Shown: one piece after another, positions 1 through 8,596 of the stretch
Numbering within the stretch: the stretch's first letter is position 1
Layout: each line of letters opens with the position of its first letter
Assembly: GCF_902652685.1 (NCBI RefSeq)
Contig: NZ_CACRUY010000023.1
Coordinates: 1-64,000 of the forward strand
Length of the DNA: 64,000 nt
Reading direction: 5' to 3'
From: Mycobacterium sp. Marseille-P9652
GTDB taxonomy: Bacteria > Actinomycetota > Actinomycetes > Mycobacteriales > Mycobacteriaceae
Notes under the pieces: model-generated
The model's database searches: none
What the model saw: only the letters and a program-made list of their open reading frames with translations
Told to the model about the DNA's origin: nothing
Translations under genes and position numbers: made by a program

Positions 1-113
1 GTTCGCCTGATCCGCAGTGGGAAGGGTTGCCATGACCGACCAGCCGCCGCCCGGCGACCCGGGCGACTCTGGGGGCGGCGGATAGGCGGCGCCGGGCGGC
101 GGCTGGTCGGTCA
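1..113 (-). CDS. pra: Proline-rich antigen Pra (RDD family), 5' fragment only
   Basis: Reading leftwards from an ATG at 111-113, the first residues are MTDQPPPGGAAYPPPPESP. This is the proline-rich amino terminus typical of mycobacterial Pra (Rv1078), an RDD-family membrane protein. The gene is expected here because pra follows cbs on the same strand in M. tuberculosis. Only about 19 codons (57-113) plus the repeated arm can be trusted. Below base 57 the reading frame runs into the mirror copy of the arm and no longer encodes a plausible Pra sequence. The RDD membrane domain is outside the window. Confidence 0.6.
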
Positions 114-145
114 TGGCAACCCTTCCCACTGCGGATCAGGCGAAC
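1..145. repeat. Perfect 56-bp inverted repeat at the window edge, probable contig-end fold-back
   Basis: Bases 1-56 are the exact reverse complement of bases 90-145, separated by a 33-bp loop. The repeat begins at the very first base of the window. Both arms contain the start codon and first codons of a proline-rich protein. Perfect symmetry starting exactly at an end fits an assembly or library fold-back artefact better than a biological element. A real palindrome is possible but less likely. Confidence 0.85.
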
Positions 146-216
146 TGGGCGGCATTACAGTACCTGAGGCCCAAGCGGCCGGGCGAGAGCTGCGTCACAC
201 CCCCGGGAGCGACACG

Positions 217-1623
217 CTAGCGGCGGCCGGCCAGCCCGCGCGCCCCCTCGGAGAGGAAACCGAGCAGGTCATAGCGGGTGATGACGCCCACCGGCTTGCC
301 CTCCTCGACCACCATCAGGGCGTCCCAGTCGCGCAGCGCCTTGCCGGCCGCGCTGACCAGTTCACCCGCGCCGATCATGGGCAGCGGCGGGCTCATGTGC
401 TGCGCGACGGCGTCGGCCAGCTTGGCGCGACCCTCGAAGACGGCGGACAGGAGTTCGCGCTCCGAGACGCTCCCGGCGACCTCGCCGGCCATCACAGGCG
501 GCTCGGCGCCGACGACGGGCATCTGCGACACCCCGTATTCGCGCAGGATGCCGATGGCGTCGCGCACCGTCTCCGACGGGTGGGTGTGCACCAGGTCGGG
601 CAGCGCCCCGGACTTGTCGCGCAGCACGTCGCCGACGGTGGACTGCGCGGTCGACCCGTCGAGCCGGCTCCGCAAGAACCCGTAAGACGACATCCAGGCG
701 TCGTTGAAGATCTTGGACATGTAGCCGCGCCCGCCGTCGGGCAGCAGGACGACGACCAGCGAATCCGGTCCGGCCTCCTCGGCGACCTTGATCGCGGCGA
801 CGACCGCCATCCCGCACGAGCCGCCGACCAGCATCGCCTCCTCGCGGGCCAGCCGCCGGGTCATGTCGAAGGAGTCGGAGTCGGACACCGCGATGATCTG
901 GTCGGGCACGGAGCGGTCGTACGCGTCCGGCCAGAAATCCTCACCGACCCCCTCGACCAGATACGGCCGCCCGGTGCCGCCCGAGTACACCGACCCCTCA
1001 GGGTCGGCGCCGACCACCCGCACCGCCCCGCCGGACACCTCCTTGAGGTACCGGCCGGCGCCCGAGATCGTCCCGCCGGTGCCGATGCCGGCGACGAAGT
1101 GCGTGACCTTGCCGTCGGTGTCGGCCCAGATCTCGGGACCGGTGGTGGCGTAGTGGCTGGCCGGGCCCTCGGGATTGGCGTACTGGTCGGGCTTCCACGC
1201 GCCGTCGATCTCCTCGACGAGCCGGTCGGAGACGCTGTAGTAGCTGTCCGGATGGTCGGGCGGCACCGCCGTCGGGCACACGACGACCTCCGCGCCGTAG
1301 GCGATCAACACGTTGCGCTTGTCCTCGCTGACCTTGTCCGGGCAGACGAACACGCACTTGTAGCCGCGCCGCTGCGCAACCAGCGCCAGGCCGACGCCGG
1401 TGTTGCCAGACGTGGGTTCGACGATGGTGCCGCCCGGCTTCAGTAGCCCGCTGGCCTCCGCGGCGTCGATCATCTTCACCGCGATGCGGTCCTTCGAGCT
1501 GCCGCCGGGATTGAGGTATTCGATCTTGGCCGCCACCGTGCCCGCACCCTCGGGGACGACGGAGTTCAGGCGAACGAGCGGCGTGCCGCCGATGAGGTCA
1601 CTGATGTGCTGCGCGATCCGCAT
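217..1623 (-). CDS. cbs: Cystathionine beta-synthase
   Basis: 468-aa cytosolic PLP enzyme that condenses serine (or O-acetylserine) with homocysteine or sulfide in transsulfuration and cysteine synthesis. The fold-type II core is clear: the PLP-lysine motif PGGSSKDRIAVKM near residue 45, SGNTGVG near 73, and the phosphate-binding GIGTGGTISG near 180. Residues from about 330 onward form a pair of CBS domains that may bind adenosyl ligands. Length and order match mycobacterial Rv1077. The next gene on this strand is pra, about 100 bp downstream. No strong Shine-Dalgarno precedes the ATG. Cysteine synthase is the only realistic alternative, and the CBS-domain tail argues against it. Confidence 0.93.
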   Translation of the reverse strand: MRIAQHISDLIGGTPLVRLNSVVPEGAGTVAAKIEYLNPGGSSKDRIAVKMIDAAEASGLLKPGGTIVEPTSGNTGVGLALVAQRRGYKCVFVCPDKVSEDKRNVLIAYGAEVVVCPTAVPPDHPDSYYSVSDRLVEEIDGAWKPDQYANPEGPASHYATTGPEIWADTDGKVTHFVAGIGTGGTISGAGRYLKEVSGGAVRVVGADPEGSVYSGGTGRPYLVEGVGEDFWPDAYDRSVPDQIIAVSDSDSFDMTRRLAREEAMLVGGSCGMAVVAAIKVAEEAGPDSLVVVLLPDGGRGYMSKIFNDAWMSSYGFLRSRLDGSTAQSTVGDVLRDKSGALPDLVHTHPSETVRDAIGILREYGVSQMPVVGAEPPVMAGEVAGSVSERELLSAVFEGRAKLADAVAQHMSPPLPMIGAGELVSAAGKALRDWDALMVVEEGKPVGVITRYDLLGFLSEGARGLAGRR

Positions 1624-1660
1624 GCCTTCATCGTGTCAGGCATGCAGGACCGGCGCACAG

Positions 1661-1831
1661 GCGCTAGGTCGGATTGCGCGACTCCTCACTCGCGCCGCGC
1701 CGGCGCTCGCCGTCGTCGCGCTAGGTCGGATTGCGCGACTCCTCACTCGCGCCGTACCGGCGCTCGCCGTCGTCGCGCTAGGCCCGATGGCGCGACTCCT
1801 CACTCGCGCCGTACCGGCGCTCGCCGTCGTC
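1661..1831. repeat. Three tandem copies of a 57-bp unit, VNTR candidate
   Basis: Copies lie at 1661-1717, 1718-1774 and 1775-1831. They are nearly identical, differing at a few positions such as cgc/tac in the middle. The array fills the gap between cbs (start at 1623) and the lipU stop (1833). A period of 57 bp and an intergenic location resemble MIRU/VNTR loci of mycobacteria. Copy number probably varies between strains. Confidence 0.9.
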
Positions 1832-1832
1832 G

Positions 1833-2912
1833 CTAGCCGGTGGCCTCGCGGATGTAGTCGCCGATCTGGCGCAGCGAACGGATCGCCTCGGGCAAGATCG
1901 GCGCGGCGAGCTGGAAGTCGTGGACCTGGCCGGGCCACACCCGCACCTCGGCCGGCACTCCGGCGGCCGCGAGCCGGCTCGCCGCCAACTGCGCGTCGTG
2001 CAGCAGCACCTCGGATCCGGAGACGTGGATGAGCGTGCGGGGCAGGCCGGGCTTGATGTGCTCCAGGGGCTCGTAGATGGGCTCCGGTTTGCCGCCGACG
2101 GTGTTCTTGCGCGCCGCGCCAGCAACCAGATCGATCAGGGCGTCGAAGGCCTTCGGTGGGAACATCGCGTCGGTCTTGATGTTCGGGTGCGCCTGCTTGA
2201 ATTCCTTTGCTAGTTGCAGCAGTGGCGAGATCGCCACCAGCGCCGCCGGCACATCACCTTCGCCCTGTGCTTCGGCCAGGAGGCGCTGCGCCAAGGCCAG
2301 TGCGAGGTAGCCGCCCGCGGAGTCCCCGGCGAGCACGATCTGGTCGGGCTTGAACCCCCGCAGGCGCAGCCATTGGTACGCGTCGTAGCAATCGTCGAGG
2401 GCCATCCCGATCGAGTGCTTGGGAAGCAGCCGGTAATTGACCACCAGCACCGGCGCGTCAGCAAACTTCGACAGGGCCTCGACCAGCCGACCGTGCGAGT
2501 TTGCTCCGCAGGTCAAAAAGGCGCCGCCGTGCAGGTAGACAACCACCCGGCGGGTGCCGTCGGCCGGCAGCACCCCGGGTGCGCGCACCAGCTGTGCCGA
2601 CGCGTTGCGAAGGTTGACCGTCTCCCGGACCGTGGCCGAAACCGGCAGCAGCACGCGGGCCGCGAGGTCGATGAGACCCCACGGCCAGGGCAGGTTGGGA
2701 ACGTAGCTGCCGACGGCCAGAACCGGCCTGATCGTCACGCGCGAGGCGAGCGTAGCTACCCGCGCCGCGACACTCGGCCCGGACTCGAGGACCTCGACCG
2801 GTGCACCGTCGCTGATGGCGAATCGTCGTGCTTCAACTTTACGTGCCCGGAGGACTTCATGTGGCCGAACGGAATACCGCGGCGACCCGGACACCTTGCT
2901 CGGTGCGGTCAT
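1833..2912 (-). CDS. lipU: Alpha/beta-hydrolase, LipU-like esterase (HSL family)
   Basis: About 359 aa. The hormone-sensitive-lipase pattern is visible: the oxyanion motif LHGGAF, the nucleophile elbow GDSAGGY, and a C-terminal histidine in the VHDFQ context. The family hydrolyses short- to medium-chain esters. The ATG at 2912 is chosen because GGAG lies 8 bases upstream (GGAGTGTGGAGC before ATG). An in-frame ATG at 2966 exists without such a site. The position next to cbs matches Rv1076. The M. tuberculosis protein is shorter, so the N-terminal 50-60 residues are less certain. Confidence 0.85.
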   Translation of the reverse strand: MTAPSKVSGSPRYSVRPHEVLRARKVEARRFAISDGAPVEVLESGPSVAARVATLASRVTIRPVLAVGSYVPNLPWPWGLIDLAARVLLPVSATVRETVNLRNASAQLVRAPGVLPADGTRRVVVYLHGGAFLTCGANSHGRLVEALSKFADAPVLVVNYRLLPKHSIGMALDDCYDAYQWLRLRGFKPDQIVLAGDSAGGYLALALAQRLLAEAQGEGDVPAALVAISPLLQLAKEFKQAHPNIKTDAMFPPKAFDALIDLVAGAARKNTVGGKPEPIYEPLEHIKPGLPRTLIHVSGSEVLLHDAQLAASRLAAAGVPAEVRVWPGQVHDFQLAAPILPEAIRSLRQIGDYIREATG

Positions 2913-3155
2913 GCTCCACACTCCTACGTCTTTGTAGTGCGATACAGCATGTAACGAGGCAGCCAAGCGTCTGGTTTATCCCGAGTTCTCCAGCCGTTCA
3001 GCGGCGTTGCAGCCAATGGCTAGAACTTAGCTTGGCAGCCGATTGTGAGCAGGGCATTTGAAGAATCTGTTTCGATACCACATTTCCGTCGCACCGTGAC
3101 CACTTTGTTGATTAGGCGCCCGCGCAAACCCTGAAGCCGAACTAAACTTGACCGC

Positions 3156-4133
3156 GTGACCATCCGGGTGCCGCGTCGTTCGACGATCGCCCTGGCCACC
3201 GCGGGCGCTCTCGCCTCGACGGGCACGGCCGTCATCGGCGCGCGAAACCTGCTAGCCGGCCAGGCGGCGCACACGCGCACCGTCATCCCCAAAGCCTGGG
3301 ACATCCCCCCGCGCGCAGACGGCGTCTACGTCCGCGGCGGCGAGCCGGTTCAGCGGTGGCAGCGCGGCATGTCCGTGGACGTGCACCTGATGATCTTCGG
3401 CGACTCCACGGCCACCGGGTACGGCTGCATGAGCGCCGAAGAGGTGCCGGGCGTGCTGATCGCCCGCGGCCTCGCCGAGCAGACCGGCAAGCGTGTGCGG
3501 CTCAGCACCAAGGCCATCGTCGGCGCGACGTCGAAGGGCGTGTGCGGCCAGGTCGACGCGATGTTCGTGGCCGGGCCCCCGCCGGACGTGGCCGTGATGA
3601 TGCTGGGGGCCAACGACGTGACGGCCCTCAACGGCATCAGCCAGTCGGCCCAGCGGCTGGGCCTGACCGTCCGGAAATTGCGGGCGCGGGGCGCGGTCGT
3701 GGTGGTCGGCACGTGCCCCGATCTCGGTGTCATCAGCGCGATCCCGCAGCCGCTGCGCTCGTTGGCCCACGAGCGCTGCGGGCAGCTCGCGCGCGCCCAG
3801 ACCGCCGTTGTCCGCGCGGCCGGCGGCGTGCCGGTGCCCCTGGCGCAGCTGCTGGCGCCCAAGTTCCGGGCGACGCCCGAGCTGATGTTCTCCGCCGACG
3901 GCTACCACCCCTCGGCGACCGCGTATGCGCTGGCTGCCGACGCGCTGCTGGCCGCGCTCTGCGACACCCTGGGCGAGACGGTGGAGCACCCGCTGATCAC
4001 GCTGCCCGCGCCGTCGCCCGCGCCGTTGCCGGATCGGCGCCAGACGCGGCTCAGCATGATGTCCAAGGTGTGGCGGCGGCCGATCTCCGGGGTGAGCGGC
4101 CCGTCCTCGTGCCGCCCCGTCGCGGGCGACTAG
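3156..4133 (+). CDS. Exported SGNH/GDSL hydrolase
   Basis: 325 aa from a GTG start. The N-terminus has paired arginines then a hydrophobic stretch (RRSTIALATAGALAS), suggesting a Tat-type or Sec signal or anchor. SGNH blocks follow in order: block I IFGDSTATGYG near residue 78, block III GANDVT near 150, and block V DGYHPSATAY near 248. This family contains esterases and lipases acting outside the membrane. It matches Rv1075c by position. It is divergent from lipU across 243 bp, so both promoters probably lie in that gap. The substrate is unknown. Confidence 0.85.
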   Translation: MTIRVPRRSTIALATAGALASTGTAVIGARNLLAGQAAHTRTVIPKAWDIPPRADGVYVRGGEPVQRWQRGMSVDVHLMIFGDSTATGYGCMSAEEVPGVLIARGLAEQTGKRVRLSTKAIVGATSKGVCGQVDAMFVAGPPPDVAVMMLGANDVTALNGISQSAQRLGLTVRKLRARGAVVVVGTCPDLGVISAIPQPLRSLAHERCGQLARAQTAVVRAAGGVPVPLAQLLAPKFRATPELMFSADGYHPSATAYALAADALLAALCDTLGETVEHPLITLPAPSPAPLPDRRQTRLSMMSKVWRRPISGVSGPSSCRPVAGD

Positions 4134-4207
4134 ATTTGTCGTAGCCCGTCGGGTGGCCGGACCACCCGCTTGTTCAGCGAGCCCGTATCCCATTGGAGGG
4201 AACCGTC

Positions 4208-5425
4208 ATGCCCGAAGCCGTCATCGTCTCCGCCGCCCGTTCGCCGATCGGGCGCGCCATGAAGGGGTCGCTGGTCAGCATGCGACCGGACGACCTGGCC
4301 GCGCAGATGGTGCGCGCCGCGCTCGACAAGGTTCCCGCGCTGAACCCGCATCAGATCGACGACCTGATCCTGGGCTGCGGGCTGCCGGGCGGTGAGTCCG
4401 GCTTCAACATGGCGCGCGTGGTCGCGGTCGAGCTGGGTTATGACTTCCTGCCGGGCACCACGGTCAACCGCTACTGCTCGTCGTCGCTGCAGACCACCCG
4501 GATGGCGTTCCACGCGATCAAGGCGGGCGAGGGCGACGCGTTCATCTCCGCGGGTGTCGAGACCGTGTCCCGCTTCGGCAAGGGCAATTCGGACTCGTGG
4601 CCGGACACCAAGAATCCGCTGTTCGACGAGGCCCAGGAGCGTTCGTCGGCCGCGGCCGCCGGCGCCGACGAGTGGCACGACCCCCGCGCCGACGGCAACC
4701 TGCCGGACGTCTACATCGCGATGGGCCAGACCGCGGAGAACGTGGCGCTCATGACCGGCATCAGCCGCGAGGACCAGGACCACTGGGGGGTGCGCAGCCA
4801 GAACCGCGCCGAAGAGGCGATCAACAGCGGGTTCTTCGAGCGCGAGATCACCCCGGTGACCCTGCCCGACGGCACCACCGTCAATAAGGACGACGGGCCG
4901 CGCGCGGGCACCACCTACGAGAAGGTGTCCGAGCTCAAGCCGGTGTTCCGGCCCAATGGCACCGTGACCGCGGGCAACGCCTGCCCGCTGAACGACGGCG
5001 CCGCGGCGCTGGTGATCACCAGCGACACCAAGGCGAAAGAGCTGGGCCTCACCCCGCTGGCGCGCATCGTGTCCACCGGGGTCAGCGGGTTGTCGCCCGA
5101 GATCATGGGGCTGGGACCGATCGAGGCGTGCCAGAAGGCGCTGGCCCGCGCCGGCATGTCGATCAACGACATCGACCTGTATGAGATCAACGAGGCGTTC
5201 GCCGTGCAGGTGCTGGGCTCGGCCCGCGAGCTGGGCATGGACCTGGACAAGTTGAACGTGTCCGGCGGGGCGATCGCCCTGGGTCACCCCTTCGGCATGA
5301 CGGGAGCCCGCATCGCCACGACGCTGCTGAACAACCTGCAGACCCACGACAAGACGCTGGGCCTGGAGACCATGTGCGTCGGCGGCGGCCAGGGCATGGC
5401 GATGGTGATCGAGCGGCTCAGCTAG
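4208..5425 (+). CDS. fadA3: Acetyl-CoA acetyltransferase (thiolase)
   Basis: 405-aa thiolase of fatty-acid beta-oxidation or acetoacetyl-CoA metabolism. The acyl-accepting cysteine is Cys90 in NRYCSSSLQ, the histidine is in GHPFGMTGAR, and the second cysteine is Cys390 in CVGGGQG. The ATG at 4208 is supported by GGAGGG 7 bases upstream; an earlier in-frame TTG at 4193 is less likely. It corresponds to Rv1074c. It is probably not co-transcribed with the opposing gene downstream. Confidence 0.93.
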   Translation: MPEAVIVSAARSPIGRAMKGSLVSMRPDDLAAQMVRAALDKVPALNPHQIDDLILGCGLPGGESGFNMARVVAVELGYDFLPGTTVNRYCSSSLQTTRMAFHAIKAGEGDAFISAGVETVSRFGKGNSDSWPDTKNPLFDEAQERSSAAAAGADEWHDPRADGNLPDVYIAMGQTAENVALMTGISREDQDHWGVRSQNRAEEAINSGFFEREITPVTLPDGTTVNKDDGPRAGTTYEKVSELKPVFRPNGTVTAGNACPLNDGAAALVITSDTKAKELGLTPLARIVSTGVSGLSPEIMGLGPIEACQKALARAGMSINDIDLYEINEAFAVQVLGSARELGMDLDKLNVSGGAIALGHPFGMTGARIATTLLNNLQTHDKTLGLETMCVGGGQGMAMVIERLS

Positions 5426-5434
5426 CACCGCGAG

Positions 5435-5497
5435 CGTTGACTCTGCGTTCCTGGCGGGAAAGTTCGAGTAGGGGCCACCTTCAGCGCAGAGTCAACG
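5435..5497. repeat. 63-bp palindrome-ended repeat, copy 1 (downstream of the DUF559-like gene)
   Basis: The 13-base arms cgttgactctgcg (5435-5447) and cgcagagtcaacg (5485-5497) are perfect reverse complements. The interior contains aaagttcgagtagg. A second copy lies on the other side of the neighbouring gene at 6402-6463. This one could also act as a transcription terminator between the converging genes. Confidence 0.85.
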
Positions 5498-5513
5498 ACC
5501 TTTTGGCGACCCT

Positions 5514-6398
5514 TCAGCGATCCGTTAGCTCGGTCCAGGCGCGTCGCACTCGGCGTATCACGTCGGGTCCCCGGTGCGCCGCCACCACTCGGATAACGGT
5601 CCAGCCGACCCTGTCGACGTACTCCAGCCGGTCTACGTCGATGGCGAACTGCCGCCGATCCGTCCTGTGGTGGTCCCCGTCGTACTCCACCGCCAGCTTG
5701 ATGTCTTCCCAACCCATATCGAGGAAATAGCGGGGGAATCCGTCGGCGCCCAGCACCGGGATCTGGGTGCGGGGCTTTGGAAATCCCGCGCCGACCAACA
5801 TCAGCCGCAGCCAGGTCTCCCTCGGCGACTGGGCTCCGGCGTCGACGAGCTCAAGCGCTCGCTCCAGCTGACGCAGCCCCCGCGTGCGGCGGTGCTGTGC
5901 CGCGAGTTCCGCAACGTCGCGCACCTTGAAGTCAGTAGCAGCGGCCAGGGCGTCGAGACGGGCGACGGCGGGCCCTGTAGGTCCGCGCCTGCCGATATCA
6001 AAGGCCGTACGCTCCGGCGTCGTCACAGGAAGGCCGTCGACGTGCTGAACCTCGCCGCTCGACAAGAGCTCGTCGCGCGTGATCACCCCGCGCGGCGCTC
6101 TGGCGTTGTGCCAGATCAGTTCGACTGGCGCATTGTCATCGACCCACATAGCGCCATGCAGCGCCGAGGCCGCCGCTCCGGCGATCACGGCCTGCCTCCG
6201 CGACCATAGCCACGCCGCGATAGTTCGTTGCCGCAGCGCGGGCTGTGACCGCTTGTCGATGTACACATTCGGCATCAGCGCCCGGTAATGGGTGCGCAGC
6301 TCATGCCGGCTGAGAGCCCCGGAGGCCAACGCCTCGGTGCCAAGGAACGGGCGACTGGGCGGCAACATGCCCGGCATCGTCATAGCCCCCACCGACAT
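5514..6398 (-). CDS. AbiEi-like N-domain plus DUF559-type endonuclease-fold protein
   Basis: 294 aa. The first 80 residues resemble the winged-helix domain of AbiEi-type antitoxins (LSRHELRTHYRALMPNVYID). The C-terminal third carries the Vsr/DUF559-like core LAVEYDGDHHRTDRRQF, whose acidic residues fit a restriction-endonuclease fold. Similar solitary genes occur repeatedly in mycobacteria; this one corresponds in place to Rv1073. No toxin partner is next to it. The first ATG at 6398 sits against the second palindrome, with aagga only two bases away. An ATG at 6383 after ggtgggggct may be the real start. Function is unknown; nuclease activity is inferred from the fold only. Confidence 0.75.
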   Translation of the reverse strand: MSVGAMTMPGMLPPSRPFLGTEALASGALSRHELRTHYRALMPNVYIDKRSQPALRQRTIAAWLWSRRQAVIAGAAASALHGAMWVDDNAPVELIWHNARAPRGVITRDELLSSGEVQHVDGLPVTTPERTAFDIGRRGPTGPAVARLDALAAATDFKVRDVAELAAQHRRTRGLRQLERALELVDAGAQSPRETWLRLMLVGAGFPKPRTQIPVLGADGFPRYFLDMGWEDIKLAVEYDGDHHRTDRRQFAIDVDRLEYVDRVGWTVIRVVAAHRGPDVIRRVRRAWTELTDR

Positions 6399-6401
6399 CG
6401 T

Positions 6402-6463
6402 CCTTGACTCTGCGACTGGGGCGACAAAGTGCGAGTAGCGCCCGCCATACGCGCAGGGTCAAC
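6402..6463. repeat. Palindrome-ended repeat, copy 2 (upstream of the DUF559-like gene)
   Basis: Arms ttgactctgcg (6404-6414) and cgcagggtcaa (6452-6462) pair with one mismatch. The interior, acaaagtgcgagtagcgcccgcc, aligns with copy 1, so the two are direct copies about 970 bp apart enclosing one gene. The gene's start codon is almost in contact with this copy. Confidence 0.8.
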
Positions 6464-6497
6464 AAAAAACCGGCGCGCCTATCGACGTGCCGGTTTT
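6464..6497 (-). terminator. Intrinsic terminator of the BAX-inhibitor-1-like gene
   Basis: Arms aaaaccggc (6466-6474) and gccggtttt (6489-6497) form a hairpin. Read on the minus strand it is followed by a T tract. It lies 15 bp past the stop of the gene at 6512-7342. Confidence 0.75.
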
Positions 6498-6511
6498 CGT
6501 GTCAAGCCGGG

Positions 6512-7342
6512 CTAGTCGTTTTGCAGGTAGCTCAGCAGACGCAGGATCTCGAGGTACAGCCAGACCAACGTCACGGTCAGGCCGAGCGCGATGCCCCACG
6601 CCGCCTTCTCCGGCGCGCCGGCGCGGATCATCTGGTCGGCGGCGTCGAAGTCGATCAGGAAGCTGAAGGCGGCGATCGCGATGCACACCAGCGAGAAGAT
6701 GATGGCGATCGTTCCGCCGCTGCGCAGACCCAGGCCGGTGCCATGGCCCACGCCGAACATCGCCAGCACCAGGTTGCCGAGCATCAGGGCCAGCACGCCG
6801 AACAACGACGCGACGACCATCCGGGTGAACTTGGGCGTGACGCGGATGGCCCCGGTCTTGTAGACGACGAGCATGCCGAAGAACACCCCGAAGGTGCCCA
6901 GGACGGCCTCGCCGATCAGCGCGCCGGCGTTGGTACCCGACACCGCGAAGTTGGCGAAGACGAACGACACGGCGCCCAGGAACAGGCCTTCGAGGACGGC
7001 GTAGCTCAGCACCAGCGCCGGGTTGTCCTGCTTGCGGCCGAGGGTCGCGACCAGCACGAGGCCGAGGCCGCCGAGCGCGCCGACGAGGGTCAGCGGCATC
7101 GCCAGCGCCACGTTCGACGCCACCAGGAAGTAGGAGACCACCGCGCTCGCCGTCAGGACGGCCAGCGTCATGCCCGTCTTGGTGACGACGTCGTCGATCG
7201 TCAGCGGACGCGACGCCCGGGTCTCCTGGTAGGGGGCGTACGGGTCGTAGCCCTGCATGGGGGCCGCGCCAGTGCCGAACTGCGCGTATCCGCCCCGCTG
7301 CTTGGGCAGCGAACGAAATACCGGGTTGCTTGTCTCGCGCAC
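6512..7342 (-). CDS. BAX inhibitor-1 / YccA-type integral membrane protein
   Basis: 276 aa from GTG, with GAGAGG seven to eight bases upstream. A 55-residue polar head (rich in G, Q and Y, including GYDPYAPYQETRASRPLTIDDVV) is followed by about seven hydrophobic helices. The C-terminal stretch LVWLYLEILRLLSYL is typical of the TMBIM/Bax1-I family. Bacterial members form pH-sensitive calcium leak channels or interact with FtsH, as known for the family. It matches Rv1072. The physiological role in mycobacteria is not established. Confidence 0.88.
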   Translation of the reverse strand: MRETSNPVFRSLPKQRGGYAQFGTGAAPMQGYDPYAPYQETRASRPLTIDDVVTKTGMTLAVLTASAVVSYFLVASNVALAMPLTLVGALGGLGLVLVATLGRKQDNPALVLSYAVLEGLFLGAVSFVFANFAVSGTNAGALIGEAVLGTFGVFFGMLVVYKTGAIRVTPKFTRMVVASLFGVLALMLGNLVLAMFGVGHGTGLGLRSGGTIAIIFSLVCIAIAAFSFLIDFDAADQMIRAGAPEKAAWGIALGLTVTLVWLYLEILRLLSYLQND

Positions 7343-7540
7343 CGTCGGATCCTCTCTTATGGCTGTGGTTCGAACTGTGCGAACAACTGCTCAACGATCA
7401 GCGGACCGCCCGGGTTCCCGGCTTGCAACGGACTTGGCTGCTCGCGTCGGGACAAACATAACCCTTACCCGCAAGCATCGCCTCACCCGTGACGATCTAG
7501 ATTGCTGGTCGAGACCGGTCGGCGATGGGAGGGCCAGGGC

Positions 7541-8584
7541 GTGACGGGTTCGGAGGCATCGGACGAGGTTCTGACCCGCGTCGACGGAAACATCGGCCTG
7601 ATCACGCTCAACCGCCCCAAGGCGATCAACTCGCTCAACCAGAACATGGTGGACCTGCTTCGCGCGGCGCTGAACCGGTGGGCAGGCGACGGCGACGTGC
7701 GCGCGGTGGTGCTCGCGGGGGCCGGGGAACGCGGCCTGTGCGCGGGGGGCGACCTGGTGCCGCTCTACCACAGCATGCGCAACGACGGTGTCGAGGCGCG
7801 GCGGTTCTGGCGGGACGAGTATCTGCTCAACGGCCAGATCGGCCGGTTCGCCAAGCCGTATGTGGCCCTGATGGACGGCATCGTGATGGGCGGCGGTGTC
7901 GGCGTCAGTGCGCACGGCAGCGTCCGGGTGGTGACCGAAACCTCGAAAGTGGCCATGCCCGAGGTCGGCATCGGCTTCATTCCCGAGGTGGGCCAGATGT
8001 ACCTGCTCTCGCGGGCGCCCGGGGCGCTGGGCATGCACGCCGCGCTGACCGGGGCGCCGTTCACCGGCGCCGACGCGATCGCGCTGGGTCTGGCCGATCA
8101 TTACGTGCCGCACAGCGAACTCGACGCGTTCACCCGGACGATCGTCGCCGACGGCGTCGACACCGCGGTGGCCCGACACGCGATCGAAGCGCCCTCGAGT
8201 GAGCTTGCGGCACAACGGGACTGGATCGACGAGTGCTACAACCGCGACACGGTGACCGACGTCGTCGCGGCGCTGAGGAAACATGACGCGGGCCCGGCCA
8301 GCGATGCCGCCGACCTGATCGCCGGCCGCTCCCCCATCTCGGTGTGCGTGACGTTCGAGGCGATGCGGCGCGCCGCGAAGATGGAGACGCTGGAAGACGT
8401 TCTGACACAGGACTATCGAATGGCCTCCGCCGCGTCGCGTTCGCACGATTTCGTGGAGGGCATCCGCGCGCAGATCATCGACAAGGACCGCAACCCCAAG
8501 TGGTCCCCGGCGTCGCTCACCGACATCACCGCGGCAGACGTCGAGGCGTATTTCGCCCCCCTCGAAGATGACCTGACGTTCTAG
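7541..8584 (+). CDS. echA9: Enoyl-CoA hydratase/isomerase family, 3-hydroxyisobutyryl-CoA hydrolase type
   Basis: 347 aa. The crotonase fold is evident from GLITLNRPKAINSL, the oxyanion segment GLCAGGDLVPLY, and MGGGVGVSAHGSVRVVTE with the downstream MPEVGIGFIPEVG. The long form with a C-terminal half rich in helices matches 3-hydroxyisobutyryl-CoA hydrolases of valine breakdown. GTG at 7541 is chosen because GGAGGG lies 8 bases upstream; this gives nearly the length of EchA9 (Rv1071c). It is followed after 12 bp by echA8, so they are probably one operon. Confidence 0.88.
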   Translation: MTGSEASDEVLTRVDGNIGLITLNRPKAINSLNQNMVDLLRAALNRWAGDGDVRAVVLAGAGERGLCAGGDLVPLYHSMRNDGVEARRFWRDEYLLNGQIGRFAKPYVALMDGIVMGGGVGVSAHGSVRVVTETSKVAMPEVGIGFIPEVGQMYLLSRAPGALGMHAALTGAPFTGADAIALGLADHYVPHSELDAFTRTIVADGVDTAVARHAIEAPSSELAAQRDWIDECYNRDTVTDVVAALRKHDAGPASDAADLIAGRSPISVCVTFEAMRRAAKMETLEDVLTQDYRMASAASRSHDFVEGIRAQIIDKDRNPKWSPASLTDITAADVEAYFAPLEDDLTF

Positions 8585-8596
8585 AAAGGTGGCCCA

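Noticed and set aside
397-1446. Long open frame on the plus strand opposite cbs
   Set aside because: It is a high-GC shadow of cbs; its translation is Arg/Gly/His-rich with no family resemblance.
4130-5428. 432-aa minus-strand frame opposite fadA3
   Set aside because: Antisense shadow in GC-rich DNA; fadA3 has all thiolase motifs and a ribosome site.
5514-6398. Type IV toxin-antitoxin operon
   Set aside because: The AbiEi-like N-domain is present but no AbiEii toxin gene is adjacent on either side.
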